From positions 1 to 26,111 of the IMG/VR virus record IMGVR_UViG_3300038468_000075: 26,111 nucleotides of DNA; one strand, 5' to 3'. The position numbers and the translations under genes were made by a program. Positions 7,894 through 14,502 of this stretch are shown here, piece after piece. Within the stretch, counting starts at the first letter, position 1. The number at the start of each line of letters is the position of its first letter. Origin of the DNA: a virus. The notes beneath the pieces were generated by a model, which made no database searches, was not told where the DNA came from, and saw only the letters and a program-made list of their open reading frames with translations.

Positions 7894-8074
7894 TTGGCAT
7901 CGTCCTTTATCCGTTTTGTTTTTATAGGGTAAAGGGCTAGTCCATACTCCGGCTGCGCATCTATACGCGCAGAGCATACCCCTCGCAAAAGAGAAGTCAT
8001 GCTTTCATAGGCCCTCGTGGACAGTCTAATCGTACTATCGGTACTGACTCAAGAAAAATATACGATTGGAGCGG
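7894..8074. other. Intergenic gap with hairpins
   Basis: No reading frame is convincing here. CTGCGC/GCGCAG forms a 6-bp stem around 8 nt at 7953-7972, and GTAC-TATCG-GTAC lies near 8030-8045. A leftward TTGAGT near 8051 has only a poor -10 match 17 nt on. The gap is where a promoter for the packaging genes would be expected, but I cannot pick one confidently. Confidence 0.3.
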
Positions 8075-8803
8075 CTAGACTTCCGTGTGCGGAGAAGAGG
8101 AATCAAACCTCAACGAGCCAGTTCGTACCGGAGTGGAACTCCGGATCTCTTTCGGCCCCGCTCGGAACACCTCTCTCGCCCTCTGCCTGATTTTTACCAT
8201 TAGGTCGTCAGGAGAAGGAAGCGGGTCTTCGAGCACCGATACGACTTCGTAGGCTATCCGGTCTATGGACATTGGCTCTGTTTTATAGGGGTCGCTAGGA
8301 GAAGGGGCCACTTGGCCGGATAGGCTATAGGTGATCTTGATGGTTCCCGAAACTACGTCTGAAACGATGTCTCTGTCAAGACTTAGCTCGGTGTTGGTGC
8401 CATCAGGGACCACAACGATCTTTCCTGGGGTGGCTCTCTGAAAAAGATCGATTGCGAATTTTACGCGATCCATGATTTCCTGTTGAGAAAAGAACTGAGG
8501 CTTGCTCGGCTCGGTTTGAGGACGGGTACTGTAGATGGTAATCGGCTGGCCAGAAGATGGGATCACGGCGGGTGAGTCTGGAATCGAGACAATTTCGGCA
8601 CGTACAGGAGGTTTTTTGGGCGGCTCCATTTCGACAACCGGCCAATCGACCGGCTCTGCTTCTGGAGCGGGCGCATCGCCTTCAATGTCCATCAGCATCT
8701 CCAGCGCGTCGGCAATCCTTTCGGCTACTGCCGCTGTCGATTCTCCCTCCTTCGTGCGATCCAGAATCCGCTTGGTGACACGGATAAACTTCTCTCTTGT
8801 CAT
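8075..8803 (-). CDS. Hypothetical protein, helical N-terminus and Pro-rich linker
   Basis: 242 residues from ATG 8803, preferred over the ATG at 8827 because GAGGT lies 7 nt before it and its ATG overlaps the upstream stop (ATGA). The N-terminal helical part (TREKFIRVTKRILDRTKEG) is followed by an acidic Pro-rich linker (about 55-85) and a mixed region with two helical stretches. No family is recognised. The overlap with the upstream membrane coiled-coil gene suggests co-translation and a shared process. Confidence 0.55.
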   Translation of the reverse strand: MTREKFIRVTKRILDRTKEGESTAAVAERIADALEMLMDIEGDAPAPEAEPVDWPVVEMEPPKKPPVRAEIVSIPDSPAVIPSSGQPITIYSTRPQTEPSKPQFFSQQEIMDRVKFAIDLFQRATPGKIVVVPDGTNTELSLDRDIVSDVVSGTIKITYSLSGQVAPSPSDPYKTEPMSIDRIAYEVVSVLEDPLPSPDDLMVKIRQRAREVFRAGPKEIRSSTPVRTGSLRFDSSSPHTEV

Positions 8804-9228
8804 TCGCTGTACCTCAAATTCTTCCACACGTCCCGGTTCTTCTTTCTCTGAATCTCGGGATCGGAAGCCATCTCCTCAAACAGATCCGCCGCCTTGTTCG
8901 CTGCCTCCTCGGAGTACGGGATGTAGCCCTTGCTGTCTTCTGAAAACAGAGAGTTGTGCAGCAGCTTGATGGTCTCTTGGGTGGCCTTTAATTGCTCGGC
9001 CTGCATCTCGACGAGCTTGCGGAGATCCTGTGAGAACATCACCAGCTTTCCCATGTTCTGTCCGGAGTCGATCACCGCCTCGGTTTCCTTTTGGACAGCA
9101 GCGCACAGGCTCTCAAGATGTTTACGTAAATCAAGTAGAGCGCGAAGCGCCGCATAAACCACATAAACAATCGCCGCCAACGATACGGTAACGGCAATTG
9201 TTATCGCAACAATGGAAATCGTGCCCAT
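8800..9228 (-). CDS. Membrane-anchored coiled-coil protein
   Basis: 142 residues from ATG 9228. A GTG at 9246 is possible; neither has a clear ribosome site. One N-terminal membrane helix (ISIVAITIAVTVSLAAIVYVVYAAL without the first residues, about 4-28) is followed by a long amphipathic helix with LRKHLESLCAAVQKETEAVI and LRKLVEMQAEQLKATQETIK, then a charged tail. It resembles DUF948-like or spanin-like anchored coiled coils in layout only. Its start region faces the divergent promoter of the rightward gene at 9275. Confidence 0.55.
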   Translation of the reverse strand: MGTISIVAITIAVTVSLAAIVYVVYAALRALLDLRKHLESLCAAVQKETEAVIDSGQNMGKLVMFSQDLRKLVEMQAEQLKATQETIKLLHNSLFSEDSKGYIPYSEEAANKAADLFEEMASDPEIQRKKNRDVWKNLRYSE

Positions 9229-9237
9229 ATTGTCTTG

Positions 9238-9266
9238 TTGACACAAATCGAAGTTTTAAATAAAAT
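9238..9266 (+). promoter_or_regulatory. Consensus promoter giving a near-leaderless transcript
   Basis: TTGACA (9238-9243), a 17-nt spacer and TAAAAT (9261-9266). The ATG of the gene at 9275 begins 9 nt after the -10, so the mRNA would have a leader of only one or two bases. No ribosome site is present. Confidence 0.7.
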
Positions 9267-9274
9267 CATCACAA

Positions 9275-9472
9275 ATGCGCCCCAAGCTACCTGAAGACAG
9301 GAAAAGAGTCCTGGTGTTCGGTCGCGTAGATCCCAAAACGATGGAATTCATCCAGAGTTTGAACCATCGGAATTTTGGTCGCGCCTTCGACGCCATGGCT
9401 TCGGAACTCAAGCGTTTCAAATCCGACTCGGAGCCTTATGCTTCTGGCTCCGAAGGAACGATAGAAACATAA
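9275..9472 (+). CDS. Small ribbon-helix-helix-like protein, possible repressor
   Basis: 65 residues. The segment RKRVLVFGRVDPKTMEFIQSL followed by NFGRAFDAMASELKR has the strand-helix-turn-helix pattern of ribbon-helix-helix (Arc/MetJ-type) DNA-binding proteins. It is the only rightward gene in this neighbourhood, has its own consensus promoter, and appears to be translated from a leaderless message. Its last 37 bases overlap the end of the convergent gene at 9436. A regulator of the divergent leftward operon, or of the palindromes seen elsewhere, is plausible but unproven. Confidence 0.55.
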   Translation: MRPKLPEDRKRVLVFGRVDPKTMEFIQSLNHRNFGRAFDAMASELKRFKSDSEPYASGSEGTIET

Positions 9473-9738
9473 ATGTAGCCTTCATCGATCAGGAAATTGA
9501 CTCCGAAATTGAGGATCTGGCTGACTCGCTGATGAGTCTTCCCGATCTTGGCAGCGATCTCTTCCACTCCCATTCCGTCTTTGAAATAAAGCTCGCAAAG
9601 CGCGACCGAACGGCTGATCCGCTTTTTCTGCGCCTGACTTAAATATCTGGGAATACGAGGTTTTCCAGTTTTGAGAGCCAACGTTCCCGCTTTCATCCTG
9701 GTCTTAACATCCCTTGCGTTCAATAAGCGCAGAGCCAT
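9436..9738 (-). CDS. Helix-turn-helix protein (sigma region 4-like)
   Basis: 100 residues from ATG 9738, whose codon overlaps the upstream stop (TAATG). The C-terminal half, YLSQAQKKRISRSVALCELY then GVEEIAAKIGKTHQRVSQIL, reads as a helix-turn-helix with the recognition helix at about 62-80. It resembles region 4 of sigma factors or small phage regulators. The N-terminus is basic (LNARDVKTRMKAGTLALK). It probably binds DNA and may control phage transcription. Confidence 0.55.
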   Translation of the reverse strand: MALRLLNARDVKTRMKAGTLALKTGKPRIPRYLSQAQKKRISRSVALCELYFKDGMGVEEIAAKIGKTHQRVSQILNFGVNFLIDEGYIYVSIVPSEPEA

Positions 9739-10334
9739 TAGCGGATCAGTTGAATGGTTTTGGACTGGGAAACGTCGATGGTGTAGTTGCGGGGGGATGG
9801 ATTGAGCCATGGAGCCGTAAAGGCCGCAGTCACGGCTCCTTCTCCCGGCTCCAGCGTAACCACTCCCTTAAGGGAAATCGCCTCGAAGTTTTGCAGGATA
9901 TTGGGTTTTGCCGCCAGCAGCCGGTTGCTCAGATAGGGAGCATTCGATGAAAACAGAGCCATACCGGCCAGTGCCTGATCCGGCATGGCCACGATGCCTC
10001 CAGTCCCGAGTACGCTGCTGATCAGAACGAGATCCGATACGACTCGCGCCGCGATGGACCAGGGGCTTTTCTTCTCGGCGTCCTGAATCAAAATGCTGGC
10101 CATCTCATGGCTATAAGGTTTTAATTCGGACATATTTCTCAGGATGGCCCCCTCGCCAATGCCAACCGCGTTGGGAGTCTTGTTGTTCAAGGTGATAGTC
10201 CACAACTGAATGACCTTTACCGCCCGCCGTCCAAACATGCGCTTAACGGCGTCCCTGGACACCGGAGAAGCGGTCATCTCTACTTGACTATAAAGGCAAG
10301 ATGAGCAGAATAGAGCCGCTATCACCTTCCACAT
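9738..10334 (-). CDS. Secreted or periplasmic hypothetical protein
   Basis: 198 residues. An N-terminal signal-like segment (MWKVIAALFCSSCLYSQ) is followed by a polar beta-rich domain, a hydrophobic Gly-rich segment (LVLISSVLGTGGIVAMPDQA, about 102-121) and a C-terminal beta region with VVTLEPGEGAVTAAF. The Cys in the leader could serve as a lipidation site, but the lipobox is not convincing. No family is recognised. Export suggests a role at the cell envelope. Confidence 0.55.
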   Translation of the reverse strand: MWKVIAALFCSSCLYSQVEMTASPVSRDAVKRMFGRRAVKVIQLWTITLNNKTPNAVGIGEGAILRNMSELKPYSHEMASILIQDAEKKSPWSIAARVVSDLVLISSVLGTGGIVAMPDQALAGMALFSSNAPYLSNRLLAAKPNILQNFEAISLKGVVTLEPGEGAVTAAFTAPWLNPSPRNYTIDVSQSKTIQLIR

Positions 10335-10579
10335 TGCGGAATCGTCCCCGCTCTAGGAATCTCGTTTGGAATCTGGTACATCATGCGGCCTTCTTCATCC
10401 ACTACTCTACAAGCTATCTTCCTCTCCTTGAAATAGAGGCCAACGGCAGCGCTGGAGGCCGTTGAGAACTCTGCAAATTCTCCATGATCGTACCAGTAAG
10501 CCCTGTATGGACAACGATATTGAACCGTAAACACCGCTTGCACTCGCGGCCAAAACGACGTAGAATACAGTTGACACAC
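10322..10579 (-). CDS. Hypothetical 85-residue protein
   Basis: The frame starts at GTG 10579 (AAAGG lies only 3 nt before, AAAGGAG about 17 nt before, so the start is uncertain) and overlaps the next gene by 13 nt. The protein is rich in aromatic residues (QYRCPYRAYWYDHGEF) and ends in a basic tail. No domain is recognised. The overlap with the secreted protein downstream suggests co-expression. Confidence 0.4.
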   Translation of the reverse strand: MCQLYSTSFWPRVQAVFTVQYRCPYRAYWYDHGEFAEFSTASSAAVGLYFKERKIACRVVDEEGRMMYQIPNEIPRAGTIPQCGR

Positions 10580-10612
10580 ACCTTTCGGTTCTGTGTTGCT
10601 CCTTTCGTTTCT

Positions 10613-10632
10613 GGGCGGATGTCAATCCGCCC
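10613..10632 (+). terminator. Hairpin GGGCGGAT/ATCCGCCC with T-rich tail on plus strand
   Basis: An 8-bp perfect stem with a GTCA loop is followed on the plus strand by TCTTTTATTT, like a weak intrinsic terminator for rightward transcripts. On the minus strand no T-run follows, so leftward genes would read through. No rightward gene ends here, so its purpose is unclear. Confidence 0.35.
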
Positions 10633-10636
10633 TCTT

Positions 10637-10798
10637 TTATTTCCTGAAGACCGAGATTCGCTTTCTGTACTCTTCTGTCAATCTCTCAAGATCCCTTCTC
10701 GCACTGCCGCTCAAATGGATGTCGAGCAACGCCCCAACGGTGAACATGAGAGCAGCCGCAGCCGCCACCTGATCAATGGATACGATCATTTCATTCAT
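10637..10798 (-). CDS. Small membrane protein, 53 residues
   Basis: The frame starts at ATG 10798, overlapping the upstream stop (ATGA), with AAGGA close upstream. The first half has a hydrophobic helix (VAAAAALMFTVGALLDIHL), the second half is charged and amphipathic (RRDLERLTEEYRKRISVF). A single-helix anchored protein such as a holin accessory or spanin-like product is possible; no family is recognised. Confidence 0.5.
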   Translation of the reverse strand: MNEMIVSIDQVAAAAALMFTVGALLDIHLSGSARRDLERLTEEYRKRISVFRK

Positions 10799-11037
10799 CC
10801 TTTCCTTCCAGGTGGCAGAACCGGCACTTTCTCCTCATAGACGGCCACCTCGTCATCGCACCCCACTAGCTCCATCTCGACCACGGGAGGTTTCACGGGA
10901 AACATCGGCAATTCAAAACAGGCGTTAAACCCGCTATCTAAGCGTGCATTTTCCCATTCGAGTAGTGTAGGCGGAGGCGGATTCGCCACCACCGCCAATC
11001 GCATTCTCCCATCCTGTTTATACAACAGAGCCGTCAT
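10795..11037 (-). CDS. Hypothetical 80-residue protein
   Basis: Starts at ATG 11037, which lies inside the degenerate palindrome TGTCCAAATCTGGATG, with no strong ribosome site. The product begins MTALLYKQDGRMRLAVV and contains Pro-rich and acidic stretches (VVEMELVGCDDEVAVYEEK). No family is recognised. It is coupled by an ATGA overlap to the small membrane protein downstream. Confidence 0.5.
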   Translation of the reverse strand: MTALLYKQDGRMRLAVVANPPPPTLLEWENARLDSGFNACFELPMFPVKPPVVEMELVGCDDEVAVYEEKVPVLPPGRKG

Positions 11038-11052
11038 GTCCAAATCTGGATG
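11037..11052. promoter_or_regulatory. Degenerate copy of the TGTCCAGATCTGGACA palindrome
   Basis: TGTCCAAATCTGGATG lies exactly between the stop codon of the gene at 11053 and the start codon of the gene ending at 10795. It differs from the perfect sites at 4055 and 22236 at a few positions. Its placement over a start codon suits either an operator or an mRNA element. Confidence 0.4.
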
Positions 11053-11931
11053 TTACCTGCGGAACCCCGGTTCGTCCCAGCGTTCGATTATGAACAGTTC
11101 ACCGGCGCTGGCCATGCTTTTGGTGCTAACCGCTAGGAAGGGGTCTGGCCTTTTATCCTCATAGTCGGTGATGAAAAAGACCGCCTCTTCCATCCGGTGC
11201 GAGATCTTGGCGATGGTCTCAAGCACCGGCATCGGAATCCTGTGCCGGTAGGTCCCCACTCCAAGGCGCTGCATCCTAGTCCCGAGATCGAATAAAGATG
11301 GCACGAGATCCTTACTCCGCACCGGAAACCATTTCCAGGTCTTCCCCTGGGGGGTCTTGTGATCCATCCATTTGTTTACTTTTTCGGGATCGTAGATAGG
11401 GATGCCCTCATCTTCGAGAATCCGCAGGAGCCTTTCGCGGTCTACCGCTGCCGAAGAGATCCCCAATTCCTGTGCCAGCCCCAGATACTCCTCATCGGCC
11501 TCAGCCCGTGGAGCCGCCACAGCCACGGGAGTTTCAGGAAAAACTGCATGATCTCGCTGCGGGCTGTGCTGAAAAGCCTCCGGTTGCCATTGAAAAAAGG
11601 GATCGGAGCTTGTTCCGTTGGTGGTGACCGTATCGGTGGTGACCGTACGGAATATGAAAGGAGAGTCGGGGCCTGTCCAGGCTTGGTCCTCGTAACGCCC
11701 CACGAGACCTTCTCTGGCCATCGCCTCCTGCTTCATCCTGGATTCCTTGGCAAATTCTGATTCGATGAAGCGCTTGCCCTTCATCCTCCTAACTAACTCG
11801 TTATTTTCGTTTGTTTCCTCGAATTTTGCTGCTTCGAGTCCTTTGGTTATCATTCCGATTTCTCCTTTCAGAAAACCTTCTTTGGCCAGCGCCTCCTGCC
11901 TCATGATGGCCAACCCGTCGTCGGTTATCAT
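11053..11931 (-). CDS. Hypothetical protein with duplicated start region
   Basis: 292 residues from ATG 11931, preceded by GAAAGGAG. A second in-frame ATG at 11853 has almost the same upstream DNA (CTGAAAGGAGAAAWCGGA then ATGATAACC at both), so two products of 292 and 266 residues are likely. Within the protein IMRQEALAKEGFLKG (about 9-23) and RMKQEAMAREGLVGR (about 65-79) are related repeats. The C-terminal half, with WKWFPVRSKDLVPSLFD and AVFFITDYEDKRPDPFL, looks globular. No family is recognised. Confidence 0.55.
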   Translation of the reverse strand: MITDDGLAIMRQEALAKEGFLKGEIGMITKGLEAAKFEETNENNELVRRMKGKRFIESEFAKESRMKQEAMAREGLVGRYEDQAWTGPDSPFIFRTVTTDTVTTNGTSSDPFFQWQPEAFQHSPQRDHAVFPETPVAVAAPRAEADEEYLGLAQELGISSAAVDRERLLRILEDEGIPIYDPEKVNKWMDHKTPQGKTWKWFPVRSKDLVPSLFDLGTRMQRLGVGTYRHRIPMPVLETIAKISHRMEEAVFFITDYEDKRPDPFLAVSTKSMASAGELFIIERWDEPGFRR

Positions 11932-11945
11932 TCCGTTTTCTCCTT

Positions 11946-12446
11946 TCAGTTCTTCAAGAACCAGTACGGACCTGTTATGCCGCCAATTTTTCGATATACC
12001 TTCAAGGTCACTGGATCGGTGAAATTTTTGCCAGTGGGCCAGTTGTCCGTAGCGGACGGGTGAAAAGACCTGCCCGTAGGATCTGAACTGATGGGGCTTC
12101 CGATGGGATGCGGGTCATACTCCGGGATCGGAAATGGAGGCGAAGGGACCGGCGACAGCTTGAATTGACGCCCCAAGATCCCGGCCAGCTTCTCCGGATC
12201 TCCATCCACGGAAGCCTGATAGTAGTCTCCAGCCGTCACCGGCATGGACATATCGTTGATCACGATGGTCCAGATCATCACGTAGCTGTTCCCGTTCTTC
12301 ACATCTCGGAACGGAAACCCAATCACGGTGCTATAGAACTGTGGCGCAAGGCCATATCGCTCCCGGAACGCTTCCGTCAGATCTTCTCGGAACCATTCGT
12401 CTAATTCCATGTACACGTCTATGCTGTACGGATCAATTTTAGGCAT
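11946..12446 (-). CDS. Hypothetical protein, 166 residues
   Basis: An acidic/aromatic N-terminus (MPKIDPYSIDVYMELDEWF) and a beta-rich centre (SYVMIWTIVINDMSMPVTAG) precede a Pro-rich segment (PVPSPPFPIPEYDPHPIGSP) and a short basic C-terminus. No domain is recognised. It overlaps the end of the upstream 69-residue gene by 8 nt, so the two are probably translated together. Confidence 0.55.
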   Translation of the reverse strand: MPKIDPYSIDVYMELDEWFREDLTEAFRERYGLAPQFYSTVIGFPFRDVKNGNSYVMIWTIVINDMSMPVTAGDYYQASVDGDPEKLAGILGRQFKLSPVPSPPFPIPEYDPHPIGSPISSDPTGRSFHPSATDNWPTGKNFTDPVTLKVYRKIGGITGPYWFLKN

Positions 12447-12648
12447 GGTCCTCTTCCTTGCAAATTATAGCAAACGAAGGTGGATTCTCTTCTGCTTCCT
12501 TTATCACTGCCATGGCTACCTGCTGCCATCCAAACCGCTCGGACGGCCACAACTGCTCCCAAGTCCTGGTACGTCTCCGGCCCGGTGCCTTTCCGCTGGC
12601 CACCCAGGTCTCAAACGCACGCTTCGCTAGTCTTTCAGCGTATATCAT
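12439..12648 (-). CDS. Hypothetical 69-residue protein
   Basis: A short basic protein with an N-terminal helix (MIYAERLAKRAFETWV), a basic centre (GRRRTRTWEQL) and an amphipathic segment (WQQVAMAVIKEAEEN). No clear ribosome site precedes the ATG, although a strong SD-like AAAGGAGGTG lies about 125 nt upstream. No family is recognised. Confidence 0.45.
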   Translation of the reverse strand: MIYAERLAKRAFETWVASGKAPGRRRTRTWEQLWPSERFGWQQVAMAVIKEAEENPPSFAIICKEEDHA

Positions 12649-12865
12649 TGATATGATTACAGCGATAGAACCCGCCGCCCGACTGACGTTGGCTCTCGTC
12701 GTCTACCATACGGAGGAGGGATGGTAGCAGAGTCCAGGCGGCGGGATCTCTCGCACCTCCTTTCGCCAGCACTTGGCCACATATTAAAACGCCGCTCGGC
12801 GTTTTGCAAGCAAAATCCGTTGCAATATTATTGACTACAAATGTCAACACGCTTAATATTCTGGC
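12649..12865. other. Regulatory gap between divergent operons
   Basis: Leftward: AAAACGCC-GCTC-GGCGTTTT (12786-12805) is a terminator-like hairpin with T-rich ends. The SD-like AAAGGAGGTG (about 12759-12768) is followed by CTACCAT...ATGGTAG, whose 11-nt loop contains CCCTCCTCC and could pair with it. Rightward: GGAGGAGGG precedes a 37-codon frame at 12721-12834 (MVAESRRRDLSHLLSP...) that could be a small gene but has no promoter I can see. A leftward 71-codon frame from TTG 12850 lacks a ribosome site. The rightward promoter at 12831 closes the region. Confidence 0.35.
12831..12859 (+). promoter_or_regulatory. Promoter giving a leaderless transcript
   Basis: TTGACT (12831-12836), a 17-nt spacer and TAATAT (12854-12859). 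Only six bases separate the -10 from the ATG at 12866, so transcription should start at the A of the ATG. No ribosome site is present. Confidence 0.7.
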
Positions 12866-13636
12866 ATGAAGTTCTCCCTAGACGTATTGCTTAAATGGCT
12901 GCACGCCGCTTCCGCTCTGGCCATCATCGCCTTCATGGTGGCCGCAACCGCAGTCCTGCTTCAAATCAATGCCCGGATCGATCATTCCGCACAGTCACTT
13001 GATCAGGTTTCAGCTAATCTCAACAGCTACATCGATCCCAAAAATCCACGCGGATTCTCTGGCGTGCTGGCCAACACCAATGCCGTCCTGGTGCAACTTG
13101 GCCTGAGCGCCGATGAATGGCGGAGAGCTTCCCTAAACCAAAGAGAATACTGGGACAAGTCAGCAAAGGACGCGGCGGCGGCGGTAGCCAAAGCCAACGT
13201 CGTGTTGACAGACCTGCACGATACCATGCTCTCAACCCGCTCCCTGATCGAGCATTCCGACCACAATATCAACAGTGAATTGTTGCCAAAACTCTCAGCA
13301 GTACTGGAGCAATCCGGACGCAACCTACAAGTCCTGACCGATCAAACCAACCAAAACATGAAAGTGCTTCAATCGATCCTAGAGCATTCCGATCAACTAG
13401 CTAGAGATGAAAACGTCAAGAAGATGGTAGCGGAACTCGCTGGCAGCACCGAGGAATTGCATAAGGGGACAGCAGAAGTAGCTGAAACCATGGGGTATAT
13501 CCGGGATATGTTCAAGCCCACCAAGGCCAGCTTCTGGCACAACCTAACCAGTCAAGCTATCCCTACCGCGTTACGAGTCCTGATTCCTGGGGCCACTCGC
13601 GTCACCAACACCCCGACCGTGAAAACCGTCCAATGA
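12866..13636 (+). CDS. Membrane-anchored coiled-coil protein
   Basis: 256 residues. A basic-flanked membrane helix (about 10-33, WLHAASALAIIAFMVAATAV) follows a short cytoplasmic N-terminus. Nearly all of the rest is predicted helix with heptad-like patterns and many Gln/Asn/Ser residues, e.g. LDQVSANLNSYID, STRSLIEHSDHNINSEL and QILEHSDQLA-like repeats (IEHSDHN near 126, LEHSDQL near 173). The C-terminus is basic and Thr-rich. The layout resembles MCP or DUF948-type anchored coiled coils. Its stop overlaps the cREC start (ATGA), so the two are one operon, probably with leaderless translation of this gene. Confidence 0.6.
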   Translation: MKFSLDVLLKWLHAASALAIIAFMVAATAVLLQINARIDHSAQSLDQVSANLNSYIDPKNPRGFSGVLANTNAVLVQLGLSADEWRRASLNQREYWDKSAKDAAAAVAKANVVLTDLHDTMLSTRSLIEHSDHNINSELLPKLSAVLEQSGRNLQVLTDQTNQNMKVLQSILEHSDQLARDENVKKMVAELAGSTEELHKGTAEVAETMGYIRDMFKPTKASFWHNLTSQAIPTALRVLIPGATRVTNTPTVKTVQ

Positions 13637-14004
13637 TCAAGCTATTTTTGGACGATACCCGCGATCCCTGGGAGCATGGCCGGTGCGGCTGGACTTGGGT
13701 GAAAACCGTTGAAGAGGCGATCAAGCTGTTGCAATCGGGAGAAGTCTGGTGCGCTTCACTTGATCACGACCTGACGCCGATGGCCTCGATGGGCTTCTGG
13801 GAGGATCAGAAGACGGGCCTTGATGTCCTGATCTGGATGTGGAAAAACCAATCTTGGCCGGAAGGAGGAGTACAGATTCATTCCCAGAACCCCCTTGGAT
13901 CGGCCAGAATGCTAGGATTCCTGCGAACCCATTCACCCTACTGGCGCGAGCGGAATTCGATGACTAAATCCATCCCCAATACACTTGCGAAGCGTTCCAG
14001 TTGA
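13633..14004 (+). CDS. Cyclic-phosphate-processing receiver-like (cREC) protein
   Basis: 123 residues. The motifs match the cREC family: LFLDDTRDP at the N-terminus, W..V.....A...L, then SLDHDLTPM near 44-52, TGLDVLIWMW, and IHSQNPLGSARM near 83-94. cREC domains are known from comparative genomics as receiver-fold proteins predicted to process cyclic-phosphate RNA ends, and they travel with RNA repair genes. That fits the Ro60 gene and structured RNAs just downstream. The start overlaps the upstream stop (ATGA). The last 67 bases overlap the convergent regulator gene, and the segment after about residue 105 may be non-conserved. Confidence 0.75.
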   Translation: MIKLFLDDTRDPWEHGRCGWTWVKTVEEAIKLLQSGEVWCASLDHDLTPMASMGFWEDQKTGLDVLIWMWKNQSWPEGGVQIHSQNPLGSARMLGFLRTHSPYWRERNSMTKSIPNTLAKRSS

Positions 14005-14201
14005 AGCGCATTGGGATGCGTCCTTCCGGTTTCCCACGAGGAGACCGTCACCTGGGATATCTCCATCCTGTTGGCCAGATCCCCTTGCCGCAAACCCGCC
14101 ATCATACGGGCAATGCGCATCTTGCTGCCGATGCTGCCTGCTGGCGCTGGTTTTCCAGAGCGCGGCTTGTCGAGACCGTTAGATCCACTTCCATCTGTCA
14201 T
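13938..14201 (-). CDS. XRE-family helix-turn-helix regulator
   Basis: 87 residues from ATG 14201, chosen because AGAGGG lies 3 nt before it. The Gly/Ser/Pro-rich N-terminus is followed by a five-helix XRE/Cro domain: MRIARMMAGLRQGDLANRMEI, SQVTVSSWETGRTHPNALQL and ERFASVLGMDLVIEF. A leftward promoter TTGAGC-16-TACAGT lies just upstream. It is divergent from the structured-RNA/Ro60 region and convergent with the cREC gene, so it could control one or both. Confidence 0.75.
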   Translation of the reverse strand: MTDGSGSNGLDKPRSGKPAPAGSIGSKMRIARMMAGLRQGDLANRMEISQVTVSSWETGRTHPNALQLERFASVLGMDLVIEFRSRQ

Positions 14202-14256
14202 ATACCCTCTTACCAACTGTAGCATAAAATTTTTTGCGCTCAACATAAGATTTTTG

Positions 14257-14286
14257 TTGACAGGAAGCATCCTAAGGCTGTACCCT
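14257..14286 (+). promoter_or_regulatory. Possible promoter for the structured-RNA region
   Basis: A perfect TTGACA (14257-14262) is followed at 18 nt by TACCCT, a weak -10. It points into the tRNA-like RNA stretch and the Ro60 gene, and no better promoter is seen before them. Confidence 0.4.
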
Positions 14287-14318
14287 TGAGAAGCGATAGA
14301 GAAGTGAGCCTGAGCCCG

Positions 14319-14375
14319 ATCCCCGGCTGCGGTGATTCTGCCGAATCACGGAAGATTTGATCGGCAGCCGGGGAT
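14319..14375 (+). ncRNA. Long stem-loop RNA upstream of the tRNA-like cluster
   Basis: ATCCCCGGCTGC (14319-14330) pairs perfectly over 12 bp with GCAGCCGGGGAT (14364-14375). Inside the loop GTGATTC and GAATCAC (14332-14349) make a second 7-bp stem closed by TGCC, followed by an unpaired GGAAGATTTGATCG. No T-run follows, so it is not an intrinsic terminator. It could be a separate small RNA, a processing element, or an RNA bound by the Ro60 protein. Structure is seen; function is unknown. Confidence 0.5.
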
Positions 14376-14384
14376 AAAAAGTTT

Positions 14385-14502
14385 CCCGGCTACTAGTGAA
14401 GATACATGTAGCTCAACGGTAGAGCATCTGACTTATAATCAGAAATTTCCGGTTCGAATCCGGACACCCATTTCGGTGGGACTTCTTCACTGACTTGCCG
14501 GG
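14385..14502 (+). ncRNA. tRNA-like RNA with D, anticodon and T arms, candidate Y RNA
   Basis: The outer stem CCCGGC/GCCGGG and the inner stem GTGAAGA/TCTTCAC (14396-14402 with 14484-14490) enclose a tRNA body. This has a D arm GCTC-AACGGTA-GAGC, an anticodon arm TCTGA-CTTATAA-TCAGA (loop reads UAU at the anticodon place) and a T arm TCCGG-TTCGAAT-CCGGA. The bases where an acceptor stem should be do not pair (4 of 7). Instead CCCA-TTTCGG-TGGG closes on itself. So this is not a chargeable tRNA but a tRNA mimic on a stem, as in bacterial Y RNAs of the YrlA type. The right outer strand is shared with the next RNA. Confidence 0.65.

Noticed and set aside
12635-12850. 71-residue leftward protein from TTG 12850
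   Set aside because: No ribosome site, and it crosses a terminator-like hairpin and other regulatory-looking sequence.
11053-13636. A Tas (Nop-domain) protein for the array
   Set aside because: The larger unassigned proteins here (292 and 256 residues) were read for Nop-like, RuvC or HNH motifs and none was seen; one is a membrane coiled coil.
14402-14472. Functional tRNA-Ile (UAU)
   Set aside because: D, anticodon and T arms are good but only four of seven acceptor pairs form and no CCA follows; a tRNA mimic is the better reading.
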